In this document: in pieces, positions 27,646 to 36,238 of the stretch
Layout: each line of letters starts with the position of its first letter
Numbering within the stretch: the stretch's first letter is position 1
Origin: Bacteroidota bacterium
GTDB taxonomy: Bacteria; Bacteroidota; Bacteroidia; AKYH767-A; OLB10
DNA: 64,000 nt
Direction of reading: 5' to 3'
NCBI GenBank assembly: GCA_016717325.1
Contig: JADKFV010000022.1
Location: forward strand, 1-64,000
Notes under the pieces: model-generated
The model's input: only the letters and a program-made list of their open reading frames with translations
What the model was told of the DNA's origin: nothing
Database searches by the model: none
Translations under genes and position numbers: made by a program

Positions 27646-28271
27646 AGCTGTGTTCAACAGATAAGTACAACTCTTACCTTGTTTTGTAAAGGTACTTCAT
27701 TTGGAGATAAGTAACTAAATTTTCTTATAAGTCTATTATCGATTTCGTTTTCAACTCTTTCGACTTCTTTTTTTTTGATTAAAGTGAAGTCTGTTATTTT
27801 TGAAATGAATTATCAAAAAACGCATTTCTATTTTTCGATAATATCATTATTTTGCAATGTGAATGGTCCGGTATAATAAGTTATATTTTAAAGTGCTTCT
27901 GCTATTTTTTCTTGATGTGTAAATGCCTGGTCATTGTCGAATATCATGGTTTTTCTTTGTGTCTGGTATTTGTTTTAGTTTGTGCGTTAGATGTAACATA
28001 GATTTTTGCACCTAAGCGTCTTTTTGGAAAGTTGCGCTTGAGTTATCTACATGCATTGCTCTTGTGCACACTGAGTGTAATAGAAATCTGTGTTTGTATT
28101 TCGCCAGCAATTATATAGGCTTCAATTTTGCATTTCCTATATTTTTTTATAAAAAAATTTACTCCTTCAGCAAAGAAGGCACATTATTAGAACTACTTTT
28201 CCAACAACACAGTTTTCGTAAAAACATTTTTTGCATCTTTTGCCCTTAAAGTATAAATACCATTTGGCAAA
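27646..28271. repeat. Long direct repeat, copy B
   Basis: About 626 bp, matching copy A at 25711. Its right end overlaps the true 3' end of the T9SS gene at 28193, so copy B is the native location for that coding tail. The left edge lies 29 bases upstream of the TIR gene ATG. No gene is visible in 27646-28192. Confidence 0.92.
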
Positions 28272-28888
28272 TGAGCCAGCGAAATCGAAAAAGTAAAATC
28301 GTGCGAAGTGATGTTTGATTGCTCCATTAATACTACGCTGCCTTTGCTATCAATAATTTCGAAAGTGGCATTTCCGCTTAACACTGAATTTGAAATTTCT
28401 ATGCTGATGACATCACTTGTTGGATTTGGTATTACAAATAATTCTTCACCTGTGTCCGTTACTCCAAACCTTGCAGTGCCAATTACTATAGAAGCATTGC
28501 GGCTGCACTTTTTGTTGTCCTTTACTGTTACTACATAGGTGCCGGGTACAAGTCCTGTTGCTGTTTGTGTTGTTTTTATTGGCGATGTATTCCATGAATA
28601 TCTGTAAGGACTAAAACCATTGTTTGGTGTGGCTGTTGCTGTTCCGTTGTTAAATAGAGGAGAAGTGGCTGGCGTGCCACTCATGGCAATTGCTATTTGA
28701 AGCGGCTGTGTGAGCGTGTATGTTTGTGTTTTTGTGCATCCCGCAGCATCGGTTATGGTACATGTATAAGTTCCTGCTTTCAAGTTGACAATGGAGTCGA
28801 TAGTGGCACCAGTGGACCACAAGAAAGAGTAGGGCGCAACACCGTTTGTTGGTGCTGCTTTACACACACCACTTTTGCACCAAAGCAA
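28193..28888 (-). CDS. C-terminal part of the BNR/PKD/SprB T9SS protein
   Basis: 231 residues continuing the gene that starts at 32400 after a one-base shift near 28875 (the frames overlap in an AAAA run). It holds one and a half SprB-type repeats (APTNGVAPYSFLWSTGAT, YTCTITDAAGCTKTQ; TATPNNGFSPYRYSW, VTVKDNKKCSRN) and a type A sorting domain (LFVIPNPTSDVISIEI, GIYTLRAKDAKN, ending TVLLEK). The last 26 codons lie in the direct repeat that is also found at 25711. Without this part the N-terminal product could not be sorted by T9SS. Confidence 0.8.
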   Translation of the reverse strand: MLWCKSGVCKAAPTNGVAPYSFLWSTGATIDSIVNLKAGTYTCTITDAAGCTKTQTYTLTQPLQIAIAMSGTPATSPLFNNGTATATPNNGFSPYRYSWNTSPIKTTQTATGLVPGTYVVTVKDNKKCSRNASIVIGTARFGVTDTGEELFVIPNPTSDVISIEISNSVLSGNATFEIIDSKGSVVLMEQSNITSHDFTFSISLAHLPNGIYTLRAKDAKNVFTKTVLLEK

Positions 28889-31800
28889 GGCAGGTTTTTT
28901 TGTGTTGGGTTTGGACTTATGGCCACACTTGGGTTTATTATGGAGGTGGCAGTTATTGTGCAGCCATTGCCATCATTAACCATAACTGTATACGTGCCGG
29001 CAGCCAATGAACTAACATTTGCACTCGTGCTGCCATTGTTCCAAAGGTAAGTATAAGGAGGTGTGGCGTTGCTGGCCAAAACATTTGCAGTTCCATTATT
29101 GAAGCCACATGTTGTATTCGTATTTGTAGTTGTTGCACTCAGCAACGTTGGCTGTGCAACATTTACATTACATGTTTTAGAGCATCCTGCATTATCGGTT
29201 ATGGTAACTGTGTAAACCCCGGCAACCAAACCTGTTGCTGTGGGGGTGCTGCTGCTATTGGACCATAAATAGGCAAAAGGAGCAATGCCACTGGTTGTGC
29301 TTACACTTGCCTGGCCGCTATTGCCACCATTGCACAATACGGCAGTTGTGGTTGCATTTGCTGTTACCGAATCTACTGTTACCATTACTGTGTCTTTCGC
29401 AATGACACCTGAGCGGGCATGAGTAACCGTAAGTATATACGAAGTATTTACTGTTGGAGATGCCTGAGGATTGCTCACAGTACTCGATGATAAACCTCCG
29501 GCAGGCGACCAGCTAAAATTCAGATTTGAATTTGTTGACATACCAATAGCTGCAGTGTTTCCTTTGCAAATAAGTTTATCGGCACCGGCTGTGGCGGCCA
29601 CAGTTGCGTTTAAATTTACATTATCAATGTATAAATTATTGCCAAAGCGACCGCGATTACGAAATGCAATATTTACCCCGTTGCCAATAAAACCATTGAG
29701 CGAAATAGATTCGGTGCGCCATTGAGAAGAAGTGGGTACAAATGCATCAGAATTATTTCCTCCCACTGTTGCCAGTGTACTACCACCTTTTATATAAATT
29801 TGAGAATATGTATTTCCGCAATTGGTCGAAATTAATACCTCCAGTGTATCTGAGTAGGGATAACCATACGGCTGGTAAGCCACATCGAATGTTAGCGATG
29901 CTGTGTTGTATCCGTTAAGGTCTATTTTTTGTGTGCGCATTTCATCCCATGCGCCATTTGTTTGTTGGTCATAGTTGTTGAAGTAGGCACATTTGTAACT
30001 TGCGCCAAAACCACCTGTGGATGTAAACCATTGCCAATTATTGTTGTCGTTATTGGCATCCTGTTCAGTCCAGTTTACAGGCAGAAAAGTATTTTCAAAA
30101 CCTTCGTTCACTGCTGCATTTGAACCGGCAGTATTTATATAAGTTGTTTTAGTGGTAGTAGCATTGCCCAGTGCATCGTTTACAGTTAGGGTTACATCAT
30201 ACGTACCGATTGAAGCATAAGCTACTTTGGGGTTTGATAAAGTTGAAGTGGAGGGAGAGCCACCGGTAAAAGTCCATGTGCGTGAAATTATATTTCCGTT
30301 TGAAAGATCGGAGAATTGAACACTATCGCCAATGCAGGGTAATAGATTGCTGGCAATAAATTCTGATGAAACTGCGCGCAACTGACTCATTGGAATTTCC
30401 CACATGCCTCGGCCATATTCCGATACGCGCAGTATGCTTTGGTTTGTGCCATTATCGTAAAGAGAAATATCCTGAATATTTGTGCGCACCGGCAGTGAGC
30501 TGTTAAATAATGTCCAGTTTGTTTGCGAAGCTTTTTTATAATAAACATAATTTCCTCCGGCTATAAAAACCAATTCGTCCGAAGAGAAAAATTCGTCCGA
30601 TACAATACCCACCCAATTTACCGATGGAAGATTACTCGAAACGTTTGTCCATGTATTTCCATCATCGGCACTGCGATACACTTTAGAATTTGCTGTGGCA
30701 TATATCACATTCGTGCTGCCCTTTATTGTTGCTATGGAGCCAATGCTTATGGTGGAGGTATGTATTTTATTTCTTGTAAATATCGGAGAAACTGCATATG
30801 CATTATTGCAAATATAAATGGCACTATCACTGCCAATGGCATACACTTTATTTGAATCGTTTACATTGATGTGCACATCGCGTGTGGTTTTATTAAACGA
30901 TGATATTTTGGTCCATACAGGTGTGGCTTGCAATAATGTTGATGTGCGATAAACAGCAGTATCAGAAACACATGCTATGTTTGTATTGTTGCGCCAAAAA
31001 CTTAAACCATTGATTGAAGTTTGAGTAAGGCCGTATGTTTGATCGGAGCCTAAAACATCGGCACGCTTGGCATTGCCAAGATAGTATACCTGCGAGCTAT
31101 TGGCACGATAGTCAAACTGACAAAGCGAACCCCAGTCCCCACCGCGGTTACAATACCATGTTCCGTTGGCATGAAACAATTCTCCATTATCCTGCGTACC
31201 AATACTTATCATATCCCTGCGGGTAGGACTGCAAGCACCATGATAAATTTCGTAGCCATAAATGCCATCACTTTTTGGAGACCAGTTTACTCCTCCATTT
31301 GTGCTAAGCCATACACCACCATCATTAGCTGTCCATACTTCGCTGGCATTGTATGGGTTTACACGCACCCAATGCATGTCGGTATGAAGTTCGGCCCACC
31401 AGTTAGTAAGTTGACTCCATGTGCTGCCACCATTTGTCGATTTCCAAAACATGTGTGCACCCAAATATAAAATATCAGCATTAACAGGATCGGCTGCAAG
31501 CATGAAATTATAATCACCTTGTCCACCATCGGTAGTGGTGTCGTTTGAGTAAGCAGTAAGATTTGGATTATGCGAATCCTTCATTGCGGCAAAGGTTGAG
31601 CCACCATCGGTCGACTGAAATACAGTGCCTTTTTTTGCCACCATTGCCAGATATACCCGATTACTATCGGCCGGTGATACAGCAATGCGAATTCCATTTG
31701 CACCCGTGTATCCGGCAGGTACGTATATACCTGTAGTTACTTGTGTCCAGGTATCGCCAAAATCTGTAGACCGATAAAAGCCCGAGTAAGTGCTTACATA

Positions 31801-32400
31801 AACTGTGCGTGTACTTGCATTGGCCTTCAATAACATTTGAGAGCACTGCAGATTGCTGGCACTTTTTAATGTCCAGTTGGCCCCGGCATTTGTCGATTTA
31901 TATACTCCTGCATCTGTTGCAGCAAGTAATACATTTGAATTAGAAGGATCTATTATTATTTCGGCAACCAATCGTGCACTTATGCCGGTATTCGATGCTG
32001 TGAAAGTTGTGCCGCCATTTGTTGATTTATAAACTCCTTTACCGGTGTAGTAATAATTTAAATCGCCTGTGCCCAGATAAATTATTTGGTCGTTGTTGTT
32101 GTCAACGCACACTGATGCGAATCGTAATCCATTGGTAAGAGGATCGCAACCGGGTGCCATTGTCCAGGTGTTGCCCGCATTGTTAGAAATAAATAACCCA
32201 CCACGAGCACTCACGGCATACATTTTTGTTGATATGGAAGGATGGAATTTTACATCGCTTACTCTGCTAATGCCATGTATTTGACCACTTGTATTGGTTG
32301 GAAATGCTCCGGTAGAAACAGGCGACCACGATTGTGCTTTGACTTGTGACGAGCAAAAGATAATTGATAAAGCGAAAATTAATTGAAGTATATTTTTCAT
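28780..32400 (-). CDS. Secreted BNR-repeat (sortilin-like) protein with PKD and SprB repeats, frameshifted
   Basis: I chose the ATG at 32400, which starts the signal peptide MKNILQLIFALSIIF (cleavage near VKAQ), rather than one 51 bases upstream inside the previous gene. The first 620 residues hold many BNR/Asp-box repeats (VYKSTNGGTTF, FYRSTDFGDTW, VYRSADDGNTW), which form a ten-bladed-type propeller like sortilin or xyloglucanases. Then come a PKD domain (QFSDLSNGNIISRTWTFTGG), a MAM-like jelly roll (NEGFENTFLPVNWTEQD), an Ig-like module and three SprB repeats (LCNGGNSGQASV, TCGFNNGTANV). Near 28875 the frame shifts; the tail is the entry at 28193. The gene follows the 32905 gene by 28 bases, so they form an operon. 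Confidence 0.85.
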   Translation of the reverse strand: MKNILQLIFALSIIFCSSQVKAQSWSPVSTGAFPTNTSGQIHGISRVSDVKFHPSISTKMYAVSARGGLFISNNAGNTWTMAPGCDPLTNGLRFASVCVDNNNDQIIYLGTGDLNYYYTGKGVYKSTNGGTTFTASNTGISARLVAEIIIDPSNSNVLLAATDAGVYKSTNAGANWTLKSASNLQCSQMLLKANASTRTVYVSTYSGFYRSTDFGDTWTQVTTGIYVPAGYTGANGIRIAVSPADSNRVYLAMVAKKGTVFQSTDGGSTFAAMKDSHNPNLTAYSNDTTTDGGQGDYNFMLAADPVNADILYLGAHMFWKSTNGGSTWSQLTNWWAELHTDMHWVRVNPYNASEVWTANDGGVWLSTNGGVNWSPKSDGIYGYEIYHGACSPTRRDMISIGTQDNGELFHANGTWYCNRGGDWGSLCQFDYRANSSQVYYLGNAKRADVLGSDQTYGLTQTSINGLSFWRNNTNIACVSDTAVYRTSTLLQATPVWTKISSFNKTTRDVHINVNDSNKVYAIGSDSAIYICNNAYAVSPIFTRNKIHTSTISIGSIATIKGSTNVIYATANSKVYRSADDGNTWTNVSSNLPSVNWVGIVSDEFFSSDELVFIAGGNYVYYKKASQTNWTLFNSSLPVRTNIQDISLYDNGTNQSILRVSEYGRGMWEIPMSQLRAVSSEFIASNLLPCIGDSVQFSDLSNGNIISRTWTFTGGSPSTSTLSNPKVAYASIGTYDVTLTVNDALGNATTTKTTYINTAGSNAAVNEGFENTFLPVNWTEQDANNDNNNWQWFTSTGGFGASYKCAYFNNYDQQTNGAWDEMRTQKIDLNGYNTASLTFDVAYQPYGYPYSDTLEVLISTNCGNTYSQIYIKGGSTLATVGGNNSDAFVPTSSQWRTESISLNGFIGNGVNIAFRNRGRFGNNLYIDNVNLNATVAATAGADKLICKGNTAAIGMSTNSNLNFSWSPAGGLSSSTVSNPQASPTVNTSYILTVTHARSGVIAKDTVMVTVDSVTANATTTAVLCNGGNSGQASVSTTSGIAPFAYLWSNSSSTPTATGLVAGVYTVTITDNAGCSKTCNVNVAQPTLLSATTTNTNTTCGFNNGTANVLASNATPPYTYLWNNGSTSANVSSLAAGTYTVMVNDGNGCTITATSIINPSVAISPNPTQKNLPCFGAKVVCVKQHQQTVLRPTLSCGPLVPLSTPLST

Positions 32401-32428
32401 TTCTGGTTTTTTCGGTGACAGTGGTTTA

Positions 32429-32905
32429 TTATTTAATTTCTGCTGCTTCACGCAATTTTTGTTCGTACATTTTTTGGCGTTGTTCTATTGTAAGTATGCT
32501 GCCATCCTCTTGTACCCATGCAAAAACATCGCGTTGCCATTCTTCAAATCGCTTGCATTGATAAATCATTTCTTGTTGCCACTGCTGTTGCTTTGCAAAT
32601 TTCTTTTGCTGGCGTTTATTCATTTTGGCAAAAGCTTTTTCTACACGCTTGTGTTCTTTTTTTTCAACATCACTTTTTTCATTCACCCGTTCCGATATCG
32701 GTCCCATTTCTTCTTCGAGGTCCACAGGTTTTTCATGGTTTTGCCAATAGGTTTCGTACGCTTTTACGGCTTCGAAGTAGTTAGTTGATGGATTGTCAAT
32801 CATGTGTATCCACAGTGGTTGCTGTGCATATGTTTTTACTTTTGTTTGCGCCAATGCAAAGTTTATACTGCAAAGACATACTAAAATGCCAAAAAAATAT
32901 TTCAT
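32429..32905 (-). CDS. Small secreted protein of unknown function
   Basis: The ATG at 32905 begins the signal peptide MKYFFGILVCLCSINFALAQ; a longer frame to 32989 adds an unlikely extension. The mature 138 or so residues are rich in Lys, Glu and Gln and look helical, perhaps coiled coil (RVEKAFAKMNKRQQKKFAKQ, EQRQKMYEQKLREAAEIK), with aromatic residues at LWIHMIDNPSTNYFEAVKAY. I do not recognise the family. It lies 28 bases upstream of the BNR-repeat T9SS gene on the same strand, so it may be a periplasmic or surface partner of that protein. Confidence 0.75.
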   Translation of the reverse strand: MKYFFGILVCLCSINFALAQTKVKTYAQQPLWIHMIDNPSTNYFEAVKAYETYWQNHEKPVDLEEEMGPISERVNEKSDVEKKEHKRVEKAFAKMNKRQQKKFAKQQQWQQEMIYQCKRFEEWQRDVFAWVQEDGSILTIEQRQKMYEQKLREAAEIK

Positions 32906-32989
32906 AGTTTTAAATGTTAAAGTCGAATTTTCCGCGAAGATAATAAAATGATTTATTTTTAGTTTTATGATGAGCAATATTACCAACAA

Positions 32990-33602
32990 CCTTTTGAACT
33001 ATAACCATTTACGAAATATTTTGCACGCTCAAAAGGAAGCTTGTTTCCTTTAATAATTTGTTAGATTAAAACTGACTTGACAACTGCAATGCCATAAAAC
33101 AGAAACCATACTATCGCAACAATAAAAATACTTCACTTGTTTAAAAGGTTAGGCGAATAGTCGATTTTGAGGGGCAGTGCTTTTTATTAAAAGTAATGCA
33201 TTGGTAATTTAAAACTCTTGCAAATCCGTTTTAAGTAAAACCCATTTTTATTGGCTTCGCATAAGTTTTGGTTGTGCTAAAGTAGCCATCAAATATTTGG
33301 ATTGATTTCATAGTGTGCAAAACCCACACTTAAATTGATTTTATCGAAACAAAACAAAATCTAAAAATCAAATGAATGCTTTATACTTTCCCGAAATATT
33401 GAATGCATATGTATTCGTTTAAATTGAATTAAATGCTTCAAAAAAAGTCGCGCATGTCCGGAAATAATAATATCAAGGTGCGACAAAAATGCTTTTCATA
33501 TTGTAAAAATGTGCAATGAAATTATGCTTCATTTAATAGTGCTAATTTTCATTATAACGTCAGGCTGTTTAACCAAATCAACCTTTATTTATTTCTCATA
33601 CA
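32990..33602. other. Intergenic region, no gene seen
   Basis: An AT-rich stretch of about 610 bases between the divergent 32905 gene and the T9SS fragment at 33603. I see no frame with a family match, no RNA gene and no clear repeat. Confidence 0.6.
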
Positions 33603-33803
33603 GAATTTGATGGCTATACCAAGGGTGATGCAACTATAGCTGTATACGATGTATTGGGTAAGCAAACAATGGCAACTAATTTTAGTGTGATAACAGGAGT
33701 AAATCAATTACCAATTAAGCTCGACAACTTTGCCAAAGGTATATACACTGTAAAAGTTACTCTCAACGGATACTCAAGAATGGAGAAGTTAGTAGTGCAG
33801 TAG
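33603..33803 (+). pseudogene. Orphan T9SS sorting-domain fragment
   Basis: The frame reads EFDGYTKGDATIAVYDVLG, KQTMATNFSVITG and YSRMEKLVVQ, then a stop. It is nearly the same as the end of the gene stopping at 43696, but without any start or passenger domain. It is the left end of a direct repeat whose other copy is at 43496. Confidence 0.85.
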
Positions 33804-33834
33804 ATTCTTTTTTTAAGATTATAATTTGAAAGAG

Positions 33835-33867
33835 CAGCCGGTGAGAAATTACCGGCTGTTTTTTTTT
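33835..33867 (+). terminator. Terminator inside the left direct repeat
   Basis: Stem CAGCCGG/CCGGCTG with a 10-base loop and a T9 tract; same hairpin as at 8070 and 43724. Confidence 0.8.
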
Positions 33868-34056
33868 GTCTCAACAAAAAATTATTAAACTCAAATTATG
33901 CTGTAGAAGTTGAGAAACGAGCCGAACTATAAGCAAAATTTAGGGTTCTGCCGATTGAGAAAATCGCTTATTTGATGAAATGCAATGGAGCCAAAAGGGT
34001 TGATTTTTTTAATCGTTTTGCCATTGATAATTTCTACTCCATAATTGGGGTTTATG

Positions 34057-34290
34057 TCAAACTATCTTATGCTCCAAAGCTTTGGCAACAGCTGCTGAAA
34101 CAGAATGCACCTGCAGTTTTTCATAAATATGTCGCACATGTGTGCTTATGGTTGCAAATGAAACGAAACAATTTTCAGCAATCATTTTGTAGCTCAAACC
34201 TTTAACAAGGTATCCGAGTATTTCTAATTCGCGTGCGGTAAGTTCAAAATTGTCGATCGATTTTGGAATATTGTTTTGTTGCTGACTAAC
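34057..34290 (-). CDS. HTH part of the TCS2 response regulator, after a frameshift
   Basis: In a different frame from the receiver at 34224-34697, this strand encodes NFELTARELEILGYLVKGLS, YKMIAENCFVSFATISTHVR and HIYEKLQVHSVSAAVAKALE before TGA at 34057. This is the LuxR-type DNA-binding domain expected for the receiver, with one base gained or lost near 34285. The recognition helix differs clearly from that of the TCS1 regulator (SFATISTHV against SYETVHSHI), which fits the different palindromes near each system. If the shift is real, the regulator cannot bind DNA. Confidence 0.75.
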   Translation of the reverse strand, partial: VSQQQNNIPKSIDNFELTARELEILGYLVKGLSYKMIAENCFVSFATISTHVRHIYEKLQVHSVSAAVAKALEHKIV

Positions 34291-34697
34291 CTAAGCACCT
34301 GCCTTGCAACAATTGGTGTCATAGGTGCTCCACCTTCCATAACTTCTATAATTCCTTTTATCAAATCATGCGGTTGGGTTCTCTTTAATAAATAACCATC
34401 GGCACCGGCACATATAGCGGCAAAAATTTTATCATCGTCTTCAAATACTGTTTGCATAATAATTTTCAAATCAGGAAACTTTTTACGTAATAAATTTAAG
34501 CCTTGCAAGCCGTCAACGTATGGCATATCAATATCCATTAATACCACATCCGGTTTCAGTTCGGATATTACATTAACCACATTGCGGCAGTCGGTAAAAG
34601 CACCTATGCATTCCAAAGAGCCGCTAAGGCTTATCATCATTTGCAAACCATCTCTCAGGGTTTTATTATCATCAAATACAACTACTTTTATTTTCAT
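34224..34697 (-). CDS. Response regulator of TCS2, receiver domain
   Basis: Start ATG at 34697. Receiver features: VVVFDDNKTLRDG, phosphoacceptor Asp in VVLMDIDMPYVDG, and GADGYLLKRTQP with the conserved Lys. It is clearly a paralogue of the TCS1 regulator (shared GGAPMTPIVARQVL linker). The frame departs after VLRLVS and ends with unrelated residues; the DNA-binding domain follows in another frame (34057-34290). It lies downstream of the TCS2 kinase on the same strand, and the palindrome at 34732 stands between them. Confidence 0.82.
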   Translation of the reverse strand: MKIKVVVFDDNKTLRDGLQMMISLSGSLECIGAFTDCRNVVNVISELKPDVVLMDIDMPYVDGLQGLNLLRKKFPDLKIIMQTVFEDDDKIFAAICAGADGYLLKRTQPHDLIKGIIEVMEGGAPMTPIVARQVLRLVSNKTIFQNRSTILNLPHAN

Positions 34698-34731
34698 GGT
34701 ACAAATATCGACACGTTTATTCTTATTTCAT

Positions 34732-34749
34732 ATCAACAATATTGTTGAT
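34732..34749. promoter_or_regulatory. Candidate operator 2a upstream of the TCS2 regulator
   Basis: The perfect 18-bp palindrome ATCAACAATATTGTTGAT lies 35 bases upstream of the regulator ATG, between the kinase stop and that ATG. The same palindrome occurs twice upstream of the collagen-like gene at 38760. Confidence 0.65.
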
Positions 34750-34752
34750 TTT

Positions 34753-35372
34753 TTAAACCCTCATTTTAAGATTTACTTCAGTTCCGTTTCCAGGGGTTGA
34801 ATCTATTTTTATTTCAGCATGCAACTCGGCAGCGCGTTTTTTCATGTTGAATAATCCGTTGCCACCCATTGCGTAAGCATCCGTTTCATTGGTATTAAAA
34901 CCTTTGCCATCATCTTTAATAGCCAGATTCAGAAAACCATTATTCAAATTCAATTTAACCCAAAGGTTTATACATGAGGAGTGTTTGCCGGCATTGTTTA
35001 CAATTTCTTTATACAGCAGGTATAGATTTTTTCGCTGCTCCATGTCGAGATCGAGTTGCTTCACCTCATTATTTGTTTCAAAAAAAACTTTACATGCTCT
35101 TACTTCCATCACCTGATTTGCGAAAGCTTCCATGCGGCTTACTATGTTATCAAATTTGTCGTTACGGGTGTTAATAGCCCATACAATATCACTCATCGAT
35201 TCATTCATGCTGCTGGTGCTCTCATTTATTTTTGTAAGTACATTGCTGATAGGATGTTCTTCCGGTAATATCATTTTTGCTGAAGCGCCATAGAGTGCGA
35301 TACTGCTTAAGGTCGAACCTATTTCATCATGCAAATCGCGCGCTATGCTGTTGCGTACATTTGCAATTTTAT
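34753..35372 (-). CDS. TCS2 histidine kinase, catalytic part (segment 4 of 4)
   Basis: Encodes VRNSIARDLHDEIGSTLSS with the phosphorylated His, the rest of HisKA_3, and a complete HATPase domain (LYLLYKEIVNNAGKHS, DDGKGF, GGNGLFNMKKRAAELH, ending VNLKMRV). It is out of frame with the membrane part just upstream: the join near 35372 needs one base. An internal ATG in DLHDEIG would give a soluble kinase core without sensor. With the segments to 38164 it makes one propeller kinase paralogous to the TCS1 kinase. Confidence 0.75.
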
Positions 35373-36205
35373 GCCTGCATTAAGCGATAACGGTAAAACC
35401 CATAAGCTGCGCCCGCCACCGCCATTGCAACTAAAGAGCGAAACCACCATGTAGCCCACCACGGTGGGGAAATAAAAATATTGATGGATGATATTTTCGA
35501 ACTCCATACCCCATCGCTGTTGGTGCCGCGCACTTTAAATGTATAACTGCCAGGGTCGAGGTTGGTGTATGTTGCTTCATTCAATTTTGTTGCCGGTAGC
35601 CAGTCTTTATCCAAACCAACTAGCTGATATTGGAAACCATTATTTTTTGTTGATGAATAATCGGTTGATGCAAAACTAAAAGTCAGGAAATTTTGTGTGT
35701 AATTGAGATGCAGTTGGTTGGTTGCAAATATTGCTTTGCGAAGTATTGCACTATCTTCTATTATCGATACTTCTTTGTTGCCGATTTTAAATCCGGTAAA
35801 CAAAATATTTGGCTCATAAACATTATCATTAATATCATCAGGATTAAAAATGTTGAGACCATTTACCCCACCAAAAGCAAGTTCGCCTGTTTGCAATTTA
35901 CAATAAGCATAACGGTTAAATTCATTGCTCTGCAAACCATCTTTTACCGTAAAGTTTTTAAACACCCAATGGCTGTTCAAGTCCCTCTCTTTTGGAGAGG
36001 GATTTAGGGTGAGGTCTGTATTCAAGTCCCTCTCTTTTGGAGAGGGATTTAGGGTGAGGTCTGTATTCAAGTCCTTCTCTTTTGGAGAGGGATTTAGGGT
36101 GAGGTCTGTATTCAAGTCCCTCTCTTTTGGAGAGGGATTTAGGGTGAGGTCTGTATTCAAGTCCCTCTCTTTTGGAGAGGGATTTAGGGTGAGGTCTGTA
36201 TTCAA
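35369..36205 (-). CDS. TCS2 kinase, Y_Y_Y and membrane part with a 15-residue tandem repeat insert (segment 3 of 4)
   Basis: After the repeat-coded stretch (five copies of a 15-residue unit with NTDLTLNPSPKER) the normal kinase resumes at HWVFKNFTVKDGLQSNEFN, with NGLNIFNPDDI, a Y_Y_Y domain (YQLVGLDKDWLPATK, GSYTFKVRGTNSDG) and one membrane helix (WWFRSLVAMAVAGAAYGFY). The frame ends in RYRLMQA and a stop; one base later KIANVRNSIARDLH continues in the next segment. The repeat has been inserted inside the propeller, so the start of this segment is artificial. Confidence 0.7.
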   Translation of the reverse strand: MNTDLTLNPSPKERDLNTDLTLNPSPKERDLNTDLTLNPSPKEKDLNTDLTLNPSPKERDLNTDLTLNPSPKERDLNSHWVFKNFTVKDGLQSNEFNRYAYCKLQTGELAFGGVNGLNIFNPDDINDNVYEPNILFTGFKIGNKEVSIIEDSAILRKAIFATNQLHLNYTQNFLTFSFASTDYSSTKNNGFQYQLVGLDKDWLPATKLNEATYTNLDPGSYTFKVRGTNSDGVWSSKISSINIFISPPWWATWWFRSLVAMAVAGAAYGFYRYRLMQA

Positions 36206-36238
36206 GTCCCTCTCCTTTGGAGAGGGATTTAGGAGAGG
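35975..36238. repeat. 45-bp tandem repeat, six units, inside the TCS2 kinase gene
   Basis: Units begin at about 35976, 36021, 36066, 36111, 36156 and 36201, exactly 45 bases apart; the last is incomplete. Each has the inverted arms CCCTCTC/GAGAGGG around TTTTG and the text GATTTAGGGTGAGGTCTG. One unit has CCTTCTC and the last has CTCCTTTGG. It interrupts a Reg_prop blade and puts a stop in the host frame. Confidence 0.95.

Larger units (their letters stand above)
33603..34050. repeat. Direct repeat, left copy, flanking the TCS2/collagen block
   Basis: About 445 bp, closely matching 43496-43938: sorting-domain end, terminator, and about 180 bases of downstream sequence including ATGAAATGCAATGGAGCC. 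It stops just before the 3' end of the TCS2 regulator (34057). Confidence 0.85.

Noticed and set aside
35975..36238. CRISPR array
   Set aside because: Units are directly adjoining 45-bp tandem repeats with no unique spacers and no cas genes nearby.
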